A DNA stretch of 64,000 nt from Streptomyces monashensis (GTDB lineage: Bacteria > Actinomycetota > Actinomycetes > Streptomycetales > Streptomycetaceae). The notes beneath the pieces are model-generated. The model did not search any database. It was not told the DNA's origin and saw only the letters and a program-made list of their open reading frames with translations. The position numbers and the translations under genes are program-made. The stretch covers positions 186,001 through 250,000 of the forward strand of contig NZ_MLYO01000016.1 in the NCBI RefSeq assembly GCF_001866665.1. The letters run 5' to 3'. This document shows positions 34,175-42,630 of the stretch, piece by piece (the stretch's first letter is position 1; every line of letters starts with the position of its first letter).

Positions 34175-35029
34175 TCAGGGCTTCCACACTCCGTCCGCCG
34201 CGGCCTCCCGTACGACGTCACCGAAGTCCCGCGGCGCACGGCCCAGCACCTGCCGTACCCCGTCGGACAGGTGGGCGTTGTGGCCGTCGAGCAGGGAGGC
34301 GAACAGCTCGACCAGGAACTCCACCTCCTCGGGCGGCAGCCCGAACGCGGCCATCCGCTCGCCGTAGTCGCGGGCCGACACCGCCCGGTACACCAGTTCC
34401 CGGCCCGTCGCCGCGGCGATCTCCGCGATCGCCTCGCCGAAGCTCAGCAGCCGCGGCCCGGACACCTCCACCGTCCGTCGTACGTACCGCTCGCCGCCGG
34501 TGAGCGCCGCCACCGCCACGTCCGCGACGTCCCGCACGTCGACGAACGGCTCCCGCACCGCTCCGCCCGGGAACACCAGCTCCCCGGCCGCCCGTATCTC
34601 CTCGACGAGCGGCCCCTCGCTGAAGTTCTGGGCGAACCACGCGGCCCGTACGACCGTCCACTCGGCCCCGGACTCCGCGAGCGCCCGCTCCGTCGGCCGG
34701 GCCCGCTCCTCGCCCCGCGCGGACAGCAGCACCAGCCGCCGTACCCCCAGCCGTACCGCCTCGCGCGCGAGCCCGCCGACCGCCTCGGGGGCGTCCGGCG
34801 CGCCCACGTCCAGCGGGTGCACCAGATAGGCCGCGTCGGCGCCGCGCAGCGCGGCCTCCCAGGTCGACCGGTCCCGCCAGTCGAAGCCACGCGCGCGCGT
34901 GGCGGCACGGACCGTCAGGCCGGCCGCCCGTGCCGCCGCCGCGACCCGGCTCCCCGTACGGCCGGACGCCCCCGTCACGACGACCGTCGACACCCTCGTG
35001 CGTTCCGTGTGTTCCGTGTTCTGGGTCAT
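34175..35029 (-). CDS. NmrA-like NAD(P)-binding protein
   Basis: 284 residues. Rossmann motif VVVTGASGRTGSRVAAAARA, then VRRLVLLSARGEE, the VVRAAWFAQNFSEG segment and FVDVRDVADVAVAAL, the pattern of NmrA/atypical SDR proteins (TMR-like), which usually lack the SDR Tyr-Lys catalytic pair. Some are redox sensors, others quinone or arene reductases. It is divergent from the AraC gene with an 81-base shared promoter region, so the AraC protein may control it. Both starts lie close, and the intergenic CACTGCCATAAGCGGG stretch is the likely promoter. Confidence 0.85.
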   Translation of the reverse strand: MTQNTEHTERTRVSTVVVTGASGRTGSRVAAAARAAGLTVRAATRARGFDWRDRSTWEAALRGADAAYLVHPLDVGAPDAPEAVGGLAREAVRLGVRRLVLLSARGEERARPTERALAESGAEWTVVRAAWFAQNFSEGPLVEEIRAAGELVFPGGAVREPFVDVRDVADVAVAALTGGERYVRRTVEVSGPRLLSFGEAIAEIAAATGRELVYRAVSARDYGERMAAFGLPPEEVEFLVELFASLLDGHNAHLSDGVRQVLGRAPRDFGDVVREAAADGVWKP

Positions 35030-35110
35030 GCCCCTCAGTCAACTGCCGGGCCCCGCCAGGGAACATCGCCGATCCGCTCACTGCCATAAGCGGGCGTCTA
35101 CGCTGCCTTC

Positions 35111-36088
35111 ATGGACGCACTCGCAGGCCTCCTGGACGGCCCACGCGCGCGTGGCGCCTTCATGATCCGGGCGTGCTTCGACCCGCCGTGGGCCGTCCGC
35201 GTGCAGGACGAGGCACCGCTGACGGTGATGCTCATGGCACGCGGCACCTGTTGGATCACCCCGGACGCGGACGGTGTGCCGGTGCGGCTCGGCCCCGGAG
35301 ACCTGGCGATCACGCGCGGCCCGGACCCGTACACCGCCGGCGACGCGCCCGCCACCGCGCCGCAGGCGCTCATCCTGCCGGGCGGCGAGTGCCGCTACCC
35401 CGACGGCACCTCCCTGAACGGCTCCATGGACCTCGGGGTCCGCACCTGGGGCGACCGCCCCGGCGCCGCCACGGTCATGCTCATCGGCACCTACCTGATG
35501 CGCGGCGAGATTCACAGCCGTCTCCTCGACGCCCTGCCGCCTCTGCTGACCCTGCCCGCCGAGGTGTGGGACTGCCCGCTCACGCCCCTGCTCGCGCAGG
35601 AGATCGTCCGCGACGAACCGGGCCAGGAGGTCGTCCTGGACCGGCTGCTGGACCTGCTGCTCATCAGCGCGCTGCGGGTCTGGTTCTCCCGGCCGGAGGC
35701 GGCCGCGCCCGCCTGGTACCGGGCGCTGGCCGACCCGGTCGTCGGCCGCGCGCTGCGCCTGCTCCAGGACGACCCGGCGCACCCGTGGACGGTGGCCGCG
35801 CTCGCCGCCAAGGCCGGGGTGTCCCGCGCGGCCCTCGCCCGCCGCTTCAGCGACCTCGTGGGCGAACCCCCGATGGCTTACCTGACCGGCTGGCGGCTCG
35901 CCCTCGCCGCCGACCGCCTGCGCGACACCGACCTCACCCTGGACACGATCGCCCGCCAGATCGGCTACGGCAGCGCGTTCGCCCTCTCCACCGCCTTCAA
36001 GCGCGTCTACGGCGTGAGCCCCCAGGAGCACCGGGCGGGGCGGGCCGCCGCGGCAGTGGGCCTCCGAGCGGCGCCGAGGGTCTCGTGA
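35111..36088 (+). CDS. AraC-family regulator with cupin N-terminal domain
   Basis: 325 residues. The N-terminal half (SCFDPPWAVRVQ-like start, APLTVMLMARGTCWI, RLGPGDLAITRGPDPYT) is an AraC-binding cupin domain (cupin_6). The C-terminal 100 residues form two helix-turn-helix units: WTVAALAAKAGVSRAALARR, and DTIARQIGYGSAFALSTAFK followed by YGVSPQEHR. The effector is unknown. It is divergent from the NmrA-like gene, which is its probable target. The stop codon is immediately followed by the 16-bp tandem repeat array. Confidence 0.9.
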   Translation: MDALAGLLDGPRARGAFMIRACFDPPWAVRVQDEAPLTVMLMARGTCWITPDADGVPVRLGPGDLAITRGPDPYTAGDAPATAPQALILPGGECRYPDGTSLNGSMDLGVRTWGDRPGAATVMLIGTYLMRGEIHSRLLDALPPLLTLPAEVWDCPLTPLLAQEIVRDEPGQEVVLDRLLDLLLISALRVWFSRPEAAAPAWYRALADPVVGRALRLLQDDPAHPWTVAALAAKAGVSRAALARRFSDLVGEPPMAYLTGWRLALAADRLRDTDLTLDTIARQIGYGSAFALSTAFKRVYGVSPQEHRAGRAAAAVGLRAAPRVS

Positions 36089-36090
36089 AG

Positions 36091-36184
36091 CGAGAGTCCC
36101 TGAAACCGAGAGTCCCTGAAACCGAGAGTCCCTGAAACCGAGAGTCCCTGAAACCGAGAGTCCCTGAAACCGAGGGTCCCTTAA
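36091..36184. repeat. Tandem array of a 16-bp unit, five perfect copies plus a degenerate sixth
   Basis: CGAGAGTCCCTGAAAC is repeated head-to-tail without a change at 36091-36106, 36107-36122, 36123-36138, 36139-36154 and 36155-36170. A sixth partial copy, CGAGGGTCCCTTAA, ends at 36184. It begins 3 bases after the AraC stop codon. A unit length not divisible by three argues against a coding role. Perfect identity implies recent slippage or active maintenance, so copy number may vary between strains. Confidence 0.95.
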
Positions 36185-36327
36185 GGGGCACGGTGCTGGT
36201 GATCTCCACCCGTCTCTCCACCCCTGCTCCGATCCGCACGGCACCGCCTCGGGCCTAGCGTTTTCCGCAGGCCGGCGACGGCTTCCGGGCCGGCGGGAAA
36301 GCGGAGGAGAGGGCGGAGGTGCGGGAC

Positions 36328-37128
36328 ATGGCAAACCTGACGCGGCACGCACGACGGCCGGAAACCGGCACGGCGACGGACACGACGACGGAGCCGGGGA
36401 CCGAGGCGACGACTGGGCCGAAGACGGGGACGCGGGCAGGTGGCACGGGCCATGGCCCGCTCCTCGGAACAGCCGTCGACATCGTCCTGCCGCTCGTCGT
36501 CTTCTACGCCGCCCGCGCTCTCGGTGCCGGCCAGGCTCCCGCGCTGCTGCTCAGCGGAGCGCCTCCCGCGCTGCGTCTGCTGTACGGCGCGGTCCGGCAT
36601 CGCCGGATCGACGGGGTGGACCTGTTCTTCACGGTGCTCTTGAGCGCCGCCGCGATGGTCACCCTGCTCGGCGGCGGCCCCCGGGTCCTGCTGTTCAAGG
36701 ACGCGGCGCTGTCCCTCGTGGTCGGCATCTGGGTGCTCGGCACCGGCGTCACCCGCAGGCCGCTCGCCTTCCAGCTGGGGCAGCGCCTGCACCGGGGGCC
36801 GACGGCCCGGGCGCGGGCCGGATTCTGGGAGGGCTCCGCCGAGTTCCGCCGGGCCCTGCGGGTGCTCACCCTGGCCTGGGGCGTCGAGCAACTGCTCGAC
36901 GGCGGCCTCGGCACCCTTGCCGCCGCCACTCTGCCCACGGACACGGTGCCCCTGCTCACTCGCGTCGTGTCCCTGTCCCTGCTGGCCCTGACGGCCGTGG
37001 CCACCGCCGCCTACGCACGCCGGTTCCGCACCCGTCACGGCCTCCCGCTGCTCGGCACCCCCGGCGCCGAAGCCACCGGCATACGCACCCCGGTGGCCGC
37101 GCGCTCCGGAGCCAGACATCCGAGCTGA
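36328..37128 (+). CDS. VC0807-family integral membrane protein
   Basis: 266 residues. After a 40-residue Thr/Gly/Glu-rich cytosolic tail come about six hydrophobic segments: GTAVDIVLPLVVFYAARALG, ALLLSGAPPALRLLYGAV, DLFFTVLLSAAAMVTLLGG, LSLVVGIWVLGTG, then a C-terminal pair. The PALRLLYGAVRHRRIDGVDL and PRVLLFKDAALSLVVGIW stretches match the family that I know as VC0807-like (DUF3159-related). Function unknown. ATG 36328 is preferred over GTG 36319 because GGCGGAGG gives the right spacing. Confidence 0.78.
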   Translation: MANLTRHARRPETGTATDTTTEPGTEATTGPKTGTRAGGTGHGPLLGTAVDIVLPLVVFYAARALGAGQAPALLLSGAPPALRLLYGAVRHRRIDGVDLFFTVLLSAAAMVTLLGGGPRVLLFKDAALSLVVGIWVLGTGVTRRPLAFQLGQRLHRGPTARARAGFWEGSAEFRRALRVLTLAWGVEQLLDGGLGTLAAATLPTDTVPLLTRVVSLSLLALTAVATAAYARRFRTRHGLPLLGTPGAEATGIRTPVAARSGARHPS

Positions 37129-37224
37129 CCGCCACCACCGCTGTCGGAGCTCGCGCCCACCACGGCGGGCCGCACCCGGTGCACGGCCCCCTTCCGGGCG
37201 CCGTGGGCGACGTAGGCTGGCCGG

Positions 37225-37911
37225 GTGTACGTGGAGCGGGCTTCCCGGCTGACCGGAGCCGTCGTCTGGACGCACACCCCGAGCAGATCCGGGAAGGGGG
37301 CGGTGCTCCCCGACGGCTGCATGGACCTGCTGTGGAGCGAGGGGCGGCTACTGGTCGCGGGACCCGACACCCGCCCCTACGCCCCTGAGGGCCCGGGCCG
37401 TGCCTGGGCGGGCATCCGCTTCTTTCCCGGCACCGCGCCCACTCTCCTCGGTGTACCCGCGTACGAACTGCGCGATCTGCGCGTGGAGTTGGCGGACCTC
37501 TGGCCCGCCACCCGGGTCCGCCGGCTGCGGGAGCGCGTCGAGGCGGCGCCCGACCCGGCGGCGGCGCTGGAGGAGATCGCCCTGGCCGCGGCCGCGCGGG
37601 CGGAAGCCCCCGATCCGTTGCTGCACCGGCTGGTGGAGCGACTGGAAGAGGGCCGCCCGGTGGCCGCGACGGCCGCCGAACTCGGCCTCGCCGCCCGCAC
37701 ACTGCACCGCAGAAGCCTGAACGCGTTCGGCTACGGGCCCAAGACCCTGGCCCGCATCCTGCGTCTGCAACGCGCGCTGGCGCTGGCCCGCTCCGGGTTG
37801 CCGTACGCCGAGACGGCGATCCGTGCGGGATACGCGGACCAGTCTCATCTCGCCCGCGAGGTGAAGGAGTTGACGGGCGCGCCGCTGGGAGAGCTACTCG
37901 GCGGCCGGTAG
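37225..37911 (+). CDS. AraC-like helix-turn-helix protein (DUF6597-type)
   Basis: 228 residues. The N-terminal region ([41 protein letters not shown]) matches the sensory part of AraC regulators that carry DUF6597. The C-terminal HTH pair is [20 protein letters not shown] and [23 protein letters not shown] 37225 follows a possible site GGCCGG; the ribosome site is weak and leaderless translation is possible. The 3' end overlaps the convergent VOC gene by 18 bases. Targets unknown. Confidence 0.82.
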   Translation: MYVERASRLTGAVVWTHTPSRSGKGAVLPDGCMDLLWSEGRLLVAGPDTRPYAPEGPGRAWAGIRFFPGTAPTLLGVPAYELRDLRVELADLWPATRVRRLRERVEAAPDPAAALEEIALAAAARAEAPDPLLHRLVERLEEGRPVAATAAELGLAARTLHRRSLNAFGYGPKTLARILRLQRALALARSGLPYAETAIRAGYADQSHLAREVKELTGAPLGELLGGR

Positions 37912-38295
37912 CGGGGCGAACAGGTCGACGCTGTTGCCGTCGGGGTCGTGCACGGTGGCGTACCGCTGCCCCCAGAAGGCGTCCCACGGCTTGAGTTCCC
38001 CGTGGTGTCCGGCGCCGACGAGGTCCGCGTACACGGCGTCGACCTCGGCGGGGGAGTCACAGCGGAAGGCGAGCCCCACCCGCCCGCCGCCCTGGGGTGG
38101 CCGCCAGCCCGAGTGGAAGGAGCGGACGGTCTCCTCGGTGTCCAGCGCGAGCACCAGCCCACCGAGCAACTCGGCCTCGACATGCGGCTGTTCCTCGGCC
38201 CCGGGTGGGAAGACGAGCCCGAGGCGGCGGTAGAAGGCGAGCGAGGCGGCCAGGTCGGAGGCCACCAGCCCGATCACAGCGAATCGCGCACTCAT
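37894..38295 (-). CDS. VOC-family (glyoxalase/dioxygenase fold) protein
   Basis: 133 residues. Starts at [21 protein letters not shown] and ends at [17 protein letters not shown], the two beta-alpha-beta-beta-beta halves of a vicinal-oxygen-chelate module. The conserved metal-ligand position before FAPL is an Asp (SVDLF), and other ligands are unclear. Functions in the family range from glyoxalases to bleomycin-type binding proteins, so no substrate is claimed. ATG 38295 was preferred to an upstream ATG that would add 18 unusual residues. Convergent 18-base overlap with the AraC-like gene. Confidence 0.85.
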   Translation of the reverse strand: MSARFAVIGLVASDLAASLAFYRRLGLVFPPGAEEQPHVEAELLGGLVLALDTEETVRSFHSGWRPPQGGGRVGLAFRCDSPAEVDAVYADLVGAGHHGELKPWDAFWGQRYATVHDPDGNSVDLFAPLPAAE

Positions 38296-38596
38296 GAGCC
38301 CACCGTAGGAAGACGCTGCCCGCCCGGTCTTGAAGAAATCGGCCACCACGGGATCCCGGGCCCGCCGGCCTCAGGCTCACCGAGCCTTCGGCCTCGCCCC
38401 AGCCGATCAGGAACGACACCGGTCCGGAGGGGCGTGAACAACGTTTCTGCGGTGAAGCGACTCCGCCATTGGCGGTGAGTAAAGTTCGCATACATGGATG
38501 GTCATGTAAGCATCTGGAGATGCTTTCGTTTTGGCAAAGAGCGTCGATGTGTAGCCCGATCGCTCCGCGTCACCCACCCACGGAAGGAGCCGGTCC
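38296..38596 (+). promoter_or_regulatory. Upstream region of the ICL/PEP-mutase gene with an 8-2-8 palindrome
   Basis: 301 bases without a gene. The right half is AT-rich for this genome and contains AAGCATCT-GG-AGATGCTT (38508-38525), a perfect palindrome, 72 bases before the TTG start. GGAAGGAG at 38582-38589 is the ribosome site. The arrangement suggests a regulated promoter of the downstream gene; the regulator is not evident. Confidence 0.5.
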
Positions 38597-39460
38597 TTGA
38601 TCTACGGAAACCAGCTGCGCGAGCGCATCGCCGGGCCCGGGACCACACCCCTGATCGGCGTGTACGACATGTACTCGGCGTCGATCGCGGCCAGGCACTA
38701 CGACGGCATGTTCGTCTCGGGCTTCGGATTCGCGGCGTCGTACTACGGGCTGCCGGACATCGGTTTCATCGCCTGGCCCGACATGGTGGCCTTCGTGCAG
38801 CGGCTGAGGGGTGCGTTCCCGCACCACCACCTGCTGGTGGACATCGGCGACGGTCACGTCGACCCCGAGGTCGCCTGCCACGTCGTCGAGGGGCTGGAAC
38901 GCATCGGGGCCTCCGGGGTGATCCTGGAGGACCAGAAACGGCCCCGCCGCTGCGGGCGCGCCGACGGCAAGCAGGTGCTGCCGCTGGAGGAGTACCTGGA
39001 GAAGCTGAACAAGGTCCTCGAGGCCCGCAAGGACCGGGTCGTCGTCGCCCGGACGGACGCCACCGACGAGCACGACATCCTGCACCGTGCCGAGCGGCTG
39101 GCCGCCACCGGCGCCGATGTCGTCCTCGTCGACGGGGTGCGCAGCGGCGCATGGATCCAGCGCATCCGTACGGTCGTGGGGGACAAGCCGCTGCTGTTCA
39201 ACCAGATCGCCGGCGGCAAGTCGCCCCGGCTCTCCCTCGGTGAACTGACCGGTCTCGGCGTGGACGTGGCGATCTACAGCACCCCGTGCCTGTTCGCGGC
39301 GCACGAGGCGATGGACTGCGCACTCGGCGACCTGAAGGCGGCCGACGGCAGGCTGCCCGAGGTGGACCCCGCGAGCGGTATCGGCGTGAAGGCCTCCACC
39401 AGCCTGCTGGAGCGCAACATCGCCCCCGAGCGGCCCAGCGCCGAGGACGTGGGCGTGTGA
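38597..39460 (+). CDS. Isocitrate lyase/phosphoenolpyruvate mutase family protein
   Basis: 287 residues with a TTG start. The TIM barrel has GVYDMYSASIAARHYDGMFVSG at its start, LLVDIGDGHVD with the metal-binding Asp, and ILEDQKRPRRCGRADGK. The last motif keeps the Cys of isocitrate/methylisocitrate lyases (KKCGH), whereas true PEP mutases have EDK and NS motifs here, so a C-C lyase on a 2-methylisocitrate-like substrate is more likely than phosphonate synthesis. ARTDATDEHD is another active-site block. No phosphonate biosynthetic partner (ppd) is nearby. It is preceded by a palindromic regulatory region. Confidence 0.82.
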   Translation: MIYGNQLRERIAGPGTTPLIGVYDMYSASIAARHYDGMFVSGFGFAASYYGLPDIGFIAWPDMVAFVQRLRGAFPHHHLLVDIGDGHVDPEVACHVVEGLERIGASGVILEDQKRPRRCGRADGKQVLPLEEYLEKLNKVLEARKDRVVVARTDATDEHDILHRAERLAATGADVVLVDGVRSGAWIQRIRTVVGDKPLLFNQIAGGKSPRLSLGELTGLGVDVAIYSTPCLFAAHEAMDCALGDLKAADGRLPEVDPASGIGVKASTSLLERNIAPERPSAEDVGV

Positions 39461-39542
39461 GCGGTGCCGCGGCCCGGCTGACCGGCTGGCGCACGGCGTC
39501 ATCGCCTCCGGCTCCCGGGGCCGGCTCCGCCCCGTATGGGCG

Positions 39543-39704
39543 ATGCCCCACTTCCACTACAACCGCCGCCTCCACCTCGACGACAGGTGCATCTCCGCCA
39601 TGTACGACGACCTCGTCGCTCCCGAGGGCGGCGGCGGGGACTACGGCTCCACCAGCGGCGGCTACGACCAGCTCGGCTTCGCCACCCTGATGTGCACTAA
39701 GTAG
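39543..39704 (+). pseudogene. Short remnant resembling the C-terminus of a polysaccharide lyase
   Basis: A 53-codon frame (ATG 39543, TAG 39702-39704) encodes MPHFHYNRRLHLDDRCISAM and later PEGGGGDYGSTSGGYDQLGF, ending TLMCTK. The frame continues upstream without a start through RLRPVW but then merges into the antecedent gene's other frame. From memory the GGGGDYGxxSGGYDQLGxxTLMxT ending occurs in Streptomyces secreted lyases of the alginate-lyase type. I treat it as a gene fragment, not as a functional small protein. Confidence 0.4.
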
Positions 39705-39836
39705 CAGATACATCACGTAACGTGTCCGAATAGCCCGAACGGCCCTCCCACGCGCCCGTGCACCGGAATACCGGACGCGCCTGTGATGCTCTGATGTTGC
39801 ACGGTGCGCGAGTGCGCGGCGAAGGGCTGGTGGGCG

Positions 39837-41429
39837 ATGACGGCAGGCCGGACGAACCCCGAGGTCAGTACGGCGTACGGGGCCGTGCGCGGCCGGTACG
39901 AACACGGCGTCGCGGTCTTCCGGGGCATCCCGTACGCAGCCCCGCCCTTCGGCCCCCGGCGATTTCGCCCGCCCGAGCCGCCCGAACCCTGGGACGGCGT
40001 GCGCGACGCCGGCGCCTTCGGACCCACCGCGCCGAAACCGCCGTACTCCGAAGCCTTCGCCCAGTATCTGTCCGACCCCGAGATCCCCGGCGACGACTGC
40101 CTCAACCTCAACGTCTGGACCCCCGCCCCGGACCCCGCCGCCCACCTACCCGTCCTGGTCTGGCTCCACGGCGGCGCCCTGACCAGAGGATCCTCCGCCG
40201 TACCCGTCTACGACGGCACCAGCTTCGCCCGCGACGGCGTCGTCTGCGTCTCCGTCAACTACCGTCTCGGCATCGAGGGTTACGGCCTCTTCCCCGACGC
40301 ACCGCCCAACCCCGGCCTGCGCGACCAACTCGCCGCGCTGCGCTGGGTCCACGACATGATCGGCGCCTTCGGCGGCGACCCGGACCGGATCACCCTGTGC
40401 GGCCAGTCGGCGGGCGCCATCAGCGCCGGTACCCTGCTCGCCGCCCCCCAGAGCCAAGGTCTCGTCCGGCGGGCGGTCCTGCAGAGCGGCCCGCCCGAGG
40501 TCCTCGACCGCGACAAGGTACGGCGCATGGTGCGCCGCATGGCCAACCGGCTGAAGATCCCCGCCACCGCCGAGGCCTTCGCCGCCGTCGACCGCGATCT
40601 GCTGCTGCGCACCCAGGCCGAGGCCGGCCGGCTCGGCAGCCCCGTCCTCGGCGGACCCGCCTTCGGCATCGTGGTGGACGGCGACCTCGTACCCCGCGAC
40701 CCGCTGGAGTCGCTCATCGACGGCGACGCGGCCCGCGGCGTCGACCTCCTCATGGGCTGGACACGCGACGAGTACCGGCTGTGGCTCGTCCCCGGCGGCC
40801 TGCTGGAACGGGTCGACCGGCTCGGCGCCGTCGCCCTCGCCGGCGCCATGGCCCGCTGCCACACCGGCCACGAGGTGCCCCGCGGCTACCGCGCCCTGAA
40901 CCCCGACGCCGGCACAGCCGAGATCGTCGGCCAGATGGTCACCGACCACCTGCTGCGCGTGCCACTGCACCGCCTCGCCGACGCCCGCCCCGGCACCTCG
41001 TACCTCTACGAGTTCGCCTGGCCCTCCGGCCTCCCCGGCCTCGGCGCCTGCCACGCCCTGGAACTGGGCTTCGTCTTCGACACCGGCGCCGCCCCCGAAT
41101 CCAGAAAACTGGCCGGAGACGGCGCACCGCCGGACCTGTGCACGCAGATGCACACGGCCTGGGTACGCTTCGCGACGAGCGGGGACCCGGGGTGGCAGGC
41201 CTGGGACGCGACCCACCCGGTGCGGATCTTCGGCGACGGTGGACCGTATACCGCATACGGTCCACGGGATACGGAAGTCGCCCTCTGGTCGACCGTCCCC
41301 ACCCCCACCCCCACCCCCACCCCCGCCGCCCCGGAACCCGGCCCCACCGCGGAGATCCGAGCCCCCGGCGCCGAATGGGCGGCGGCGGTAAGGCGATTGA
41401 GGCGCTCGGTGGGGGCGCGGCGAAGGTGA
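39837..41429 (+). CDS. Carboxylesterase/lipase of the type-B family
   Basis: 530 residues. Alpha/beta hydrolase with the oxyanion region VLVWLHGGALTRG, the nucleophile elbow LCGQSAGA, an acidic residue in GWTRDEYRLW and the His of GLGACHALELGFVFD. These are the landmarks of the carboxylesterase B family, as is DDCLNLNVWTP. No signal peptide is seen, so it is probably cytosolic. The last 50 residues are a Pro/Thr linker (TPTPTPTPAAPEP) followed by a basic helix, unusual for the family. An 11-bp perfect inverted repeat with rare codons lies near the 3' end. ATG 39837 was preferred to GTG 39804. Confidence 0.87.
   Translation: MTAGRTNPEVSTAYGAVRGRYEHGVAVFRGIPYAAPPFGPRRFRPPEPPEPWDGVRDAGAFGPTAPKPPYSEAFAQYLSDPEIPGDDCLNLNVWTPAPDPAAHLPVLVWLHGGALTRGSSAVPVYDGTSFARDGVVCVSVNYRLGIEGYGLFPDAPPNPGLRDQLAALRWVHDMIGAFGGDPDRITLCGQSAGAISAGTLLAAPQSQGLVRRAVLQSGPPEVLDRDKVRRMVRRMANRLKIPATAEAFAAVDRDLLLRTQAEAGRLGSPVLGGPAFGIVVDGDLVPRDPLESLIDGDAARGVDLLMGWTRDEYRLWLVPGGLLERVDRLGAVALAGAMARCHTGHEVPRGYRALNPDAGTAEIVGQMVTDHLLRVPLHRLADARPGTSYLYEFAWPSGLPGLGACHALELGFVFDTGAAPESRKLAGDGAPPDLCTQMHTAWVRFATSGDPGWQAWDATHPVRIFGDGGPYTAYGPRDTEVALWSTVPTPTPTPTPAAPEPGPTAEIRAPGAEWAAAVRRLRRSVGARRR
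41239..41265. repeat. Perfect 11-5-11 inverted repeat inside the esterase gene
   Basis: GTGGACCGTAT (41239-41249) and ATACGGTCCAC (41255-41265) pair perfectly over the loop ACCGC. It is built from codons uncommon in this genome (TAT, GCA, GGT, CCA, GGA) and lies 160 bases before the stop. An mRNA hairpin here could affect late translation. It belongs to the group of GTATAC-containing islands discussed separately. Confidence 0.8.
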
Positions 41430-41634
41430 TCGTCGGCGGTCTACAGTCGCCAGTCGCCGGTCGGCAGTGGATTGTCCACAGTCGTCGGGCGCCAACCCGA
41501 TGCGCGGGCTGCCAGGCGGCCGGGCCGCCGGACCGGCAGCCCGAACGGATCACCAGCCCGTCGGGCTGCGCCGTCAGGTCGCTGAGCGGCTGTACGGCCA
41601 GACCGCTAGACCGCTGGGCCGGACCGCTGGATCG

Positions 41635-42564
41635 CTAGATCGCGGCCAACCCCTGCCGGATCGACGCGATCGCCTCCGGCCCCACCCGGCAGCACCCCCC
41701 GATGAGCCGCGCACCCGCGTTCCGCCACGCCTTCACCTGCTCGGTGGCGAACCTCGACCGCCCCGTCCAGGCCCGCGCCTCCGCGTCCCAGGCCTCCCCG
41801 CTGTTGGGGTAGACCACGACCGGCTTGCCGGTGACCCGGGCCGCGATCTCCGTCGCGGGCCCGACGTCCTGCGGGGCGCAGCAGTTGACGCCCACCGCGA
41901 TCACCTCGTCCACCTCCGCGGCCAGGGCGAACGCCTCCTCCAGGGGCTGCCCGGCACGCGTGTGCGTACCGTCGACCGTATACGAGAGCCAGGCCGGTAC
42001 GCCCAGCCCGCGCATCGCCCGGAGCAGTGCGACGCCCTCGTCGGCGTCGGGAACCGTCTCCAGCGCGAGGACGTCCGGCCCGGCGCCGGCCAGTACCTCC
42101 ATGCGCGGCCGGTGAAAACGCTCCAGCTCGTCCACGCTCAGCCCGTACCGGCCGCGGTACTCGGCACCGTCCGCGAGCATCGCCCCGTACGGCCCGACCG
42201 AGGCCGCCACCCACAGCGGCCGTGCGACGCCCGCATCCAGGGCCCGCCTGGCGGCCGTACGGGCCAGGTCCACGCTCCGCGCGAGGAGCCGCGCCGCCTC
42301 GTCGTGGCCGATGCCGCGCCGGGCGAAACCCTCGAAGGTGGCCTGGTAGCTGGCGGTGATCGCGACGTCCGCGCCCGCCAGGAAGTAGGCGAGATGCGCC
42401 TCGGCCACCGCGTCCGGTTGCTCCGCCAGCAGCCGCGCCGACCACAACTCGTCGCTCAGGTCGTGCCCGGCCGACTCCAACTGGTTGGACATGCCGCCGT
42501 CGAGCACGACCGTCCCGTCGGCGAGGGCGTTGGCGAGGCTGGGGGAGGTGTTGCCGCTGGTCAT
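41635..42564 (-). CDS. mmuM: Homocysteine S-methyltransferase
   Basis: 309 residues. Transfers the methyl group of S-methylmethionine (or SAM) to homocysteine, giving methionine. The start TVVLDGGMSNQLE, the zinc ligands in AVGVNCCAPQ and IGGCCRVGPE, and DVAITASYQATFEGFARRG are diagnostic. S-methylmethionine is a plant compound, which fits the plant-derived nutrition theme of the region. The ATG start is followed by an ordinary N-terminus and preceded by no strong ribosome site. No mmuP permease is adjacent. Confidence 0.93.
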   Translation of the reverse strand: MTSGNTSPSLANALADGTVVLDGGMSNQLESAGHDLSDELWSARLLAEQPDAVAEAHLAYFLAGADVAITASYQATFEGFARRGIGHDEAARLLARSVDLARTAARRALDAGVARPLWVAASVGPYGAMLADGAEYRGRYGLSVDELERFHRPRMEVLAGAGPDVLALETVPDADEGVALLRAMRGLGVPAWLSYTVDGTHTRAGQPLEEAFALAAEVDEVIAVGVNCCAPQDVGPATEIAARVTGKPVVVYPNSGEAWDAEARAWTGRSRFATEQVKAWRNAGARLIGGCCRVGPEAIASIRQGLAAI

Positions 42565-42630
42565 GACATGACGCTAGTCGAAACGGAGCCGGCCGGGCAG
42601 CCGTGTCCAGTACGTGAGTACACCAGGCTG

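Noticed and set aside
38597..39460. Start of a phosphonate biosynthesis cluster
   Set aside because: The active-site motif is of the lyase type, and no phosphonopyruvate decarboxylase or other phosphonate gene follows.
41290..41340. Run of CCCCCA units in the esterase gene suspected as a repeat element
   Set aside because: It encodes an in-frame Thr-Pro linker and is short; best seen as a simple-sequence coding linker.
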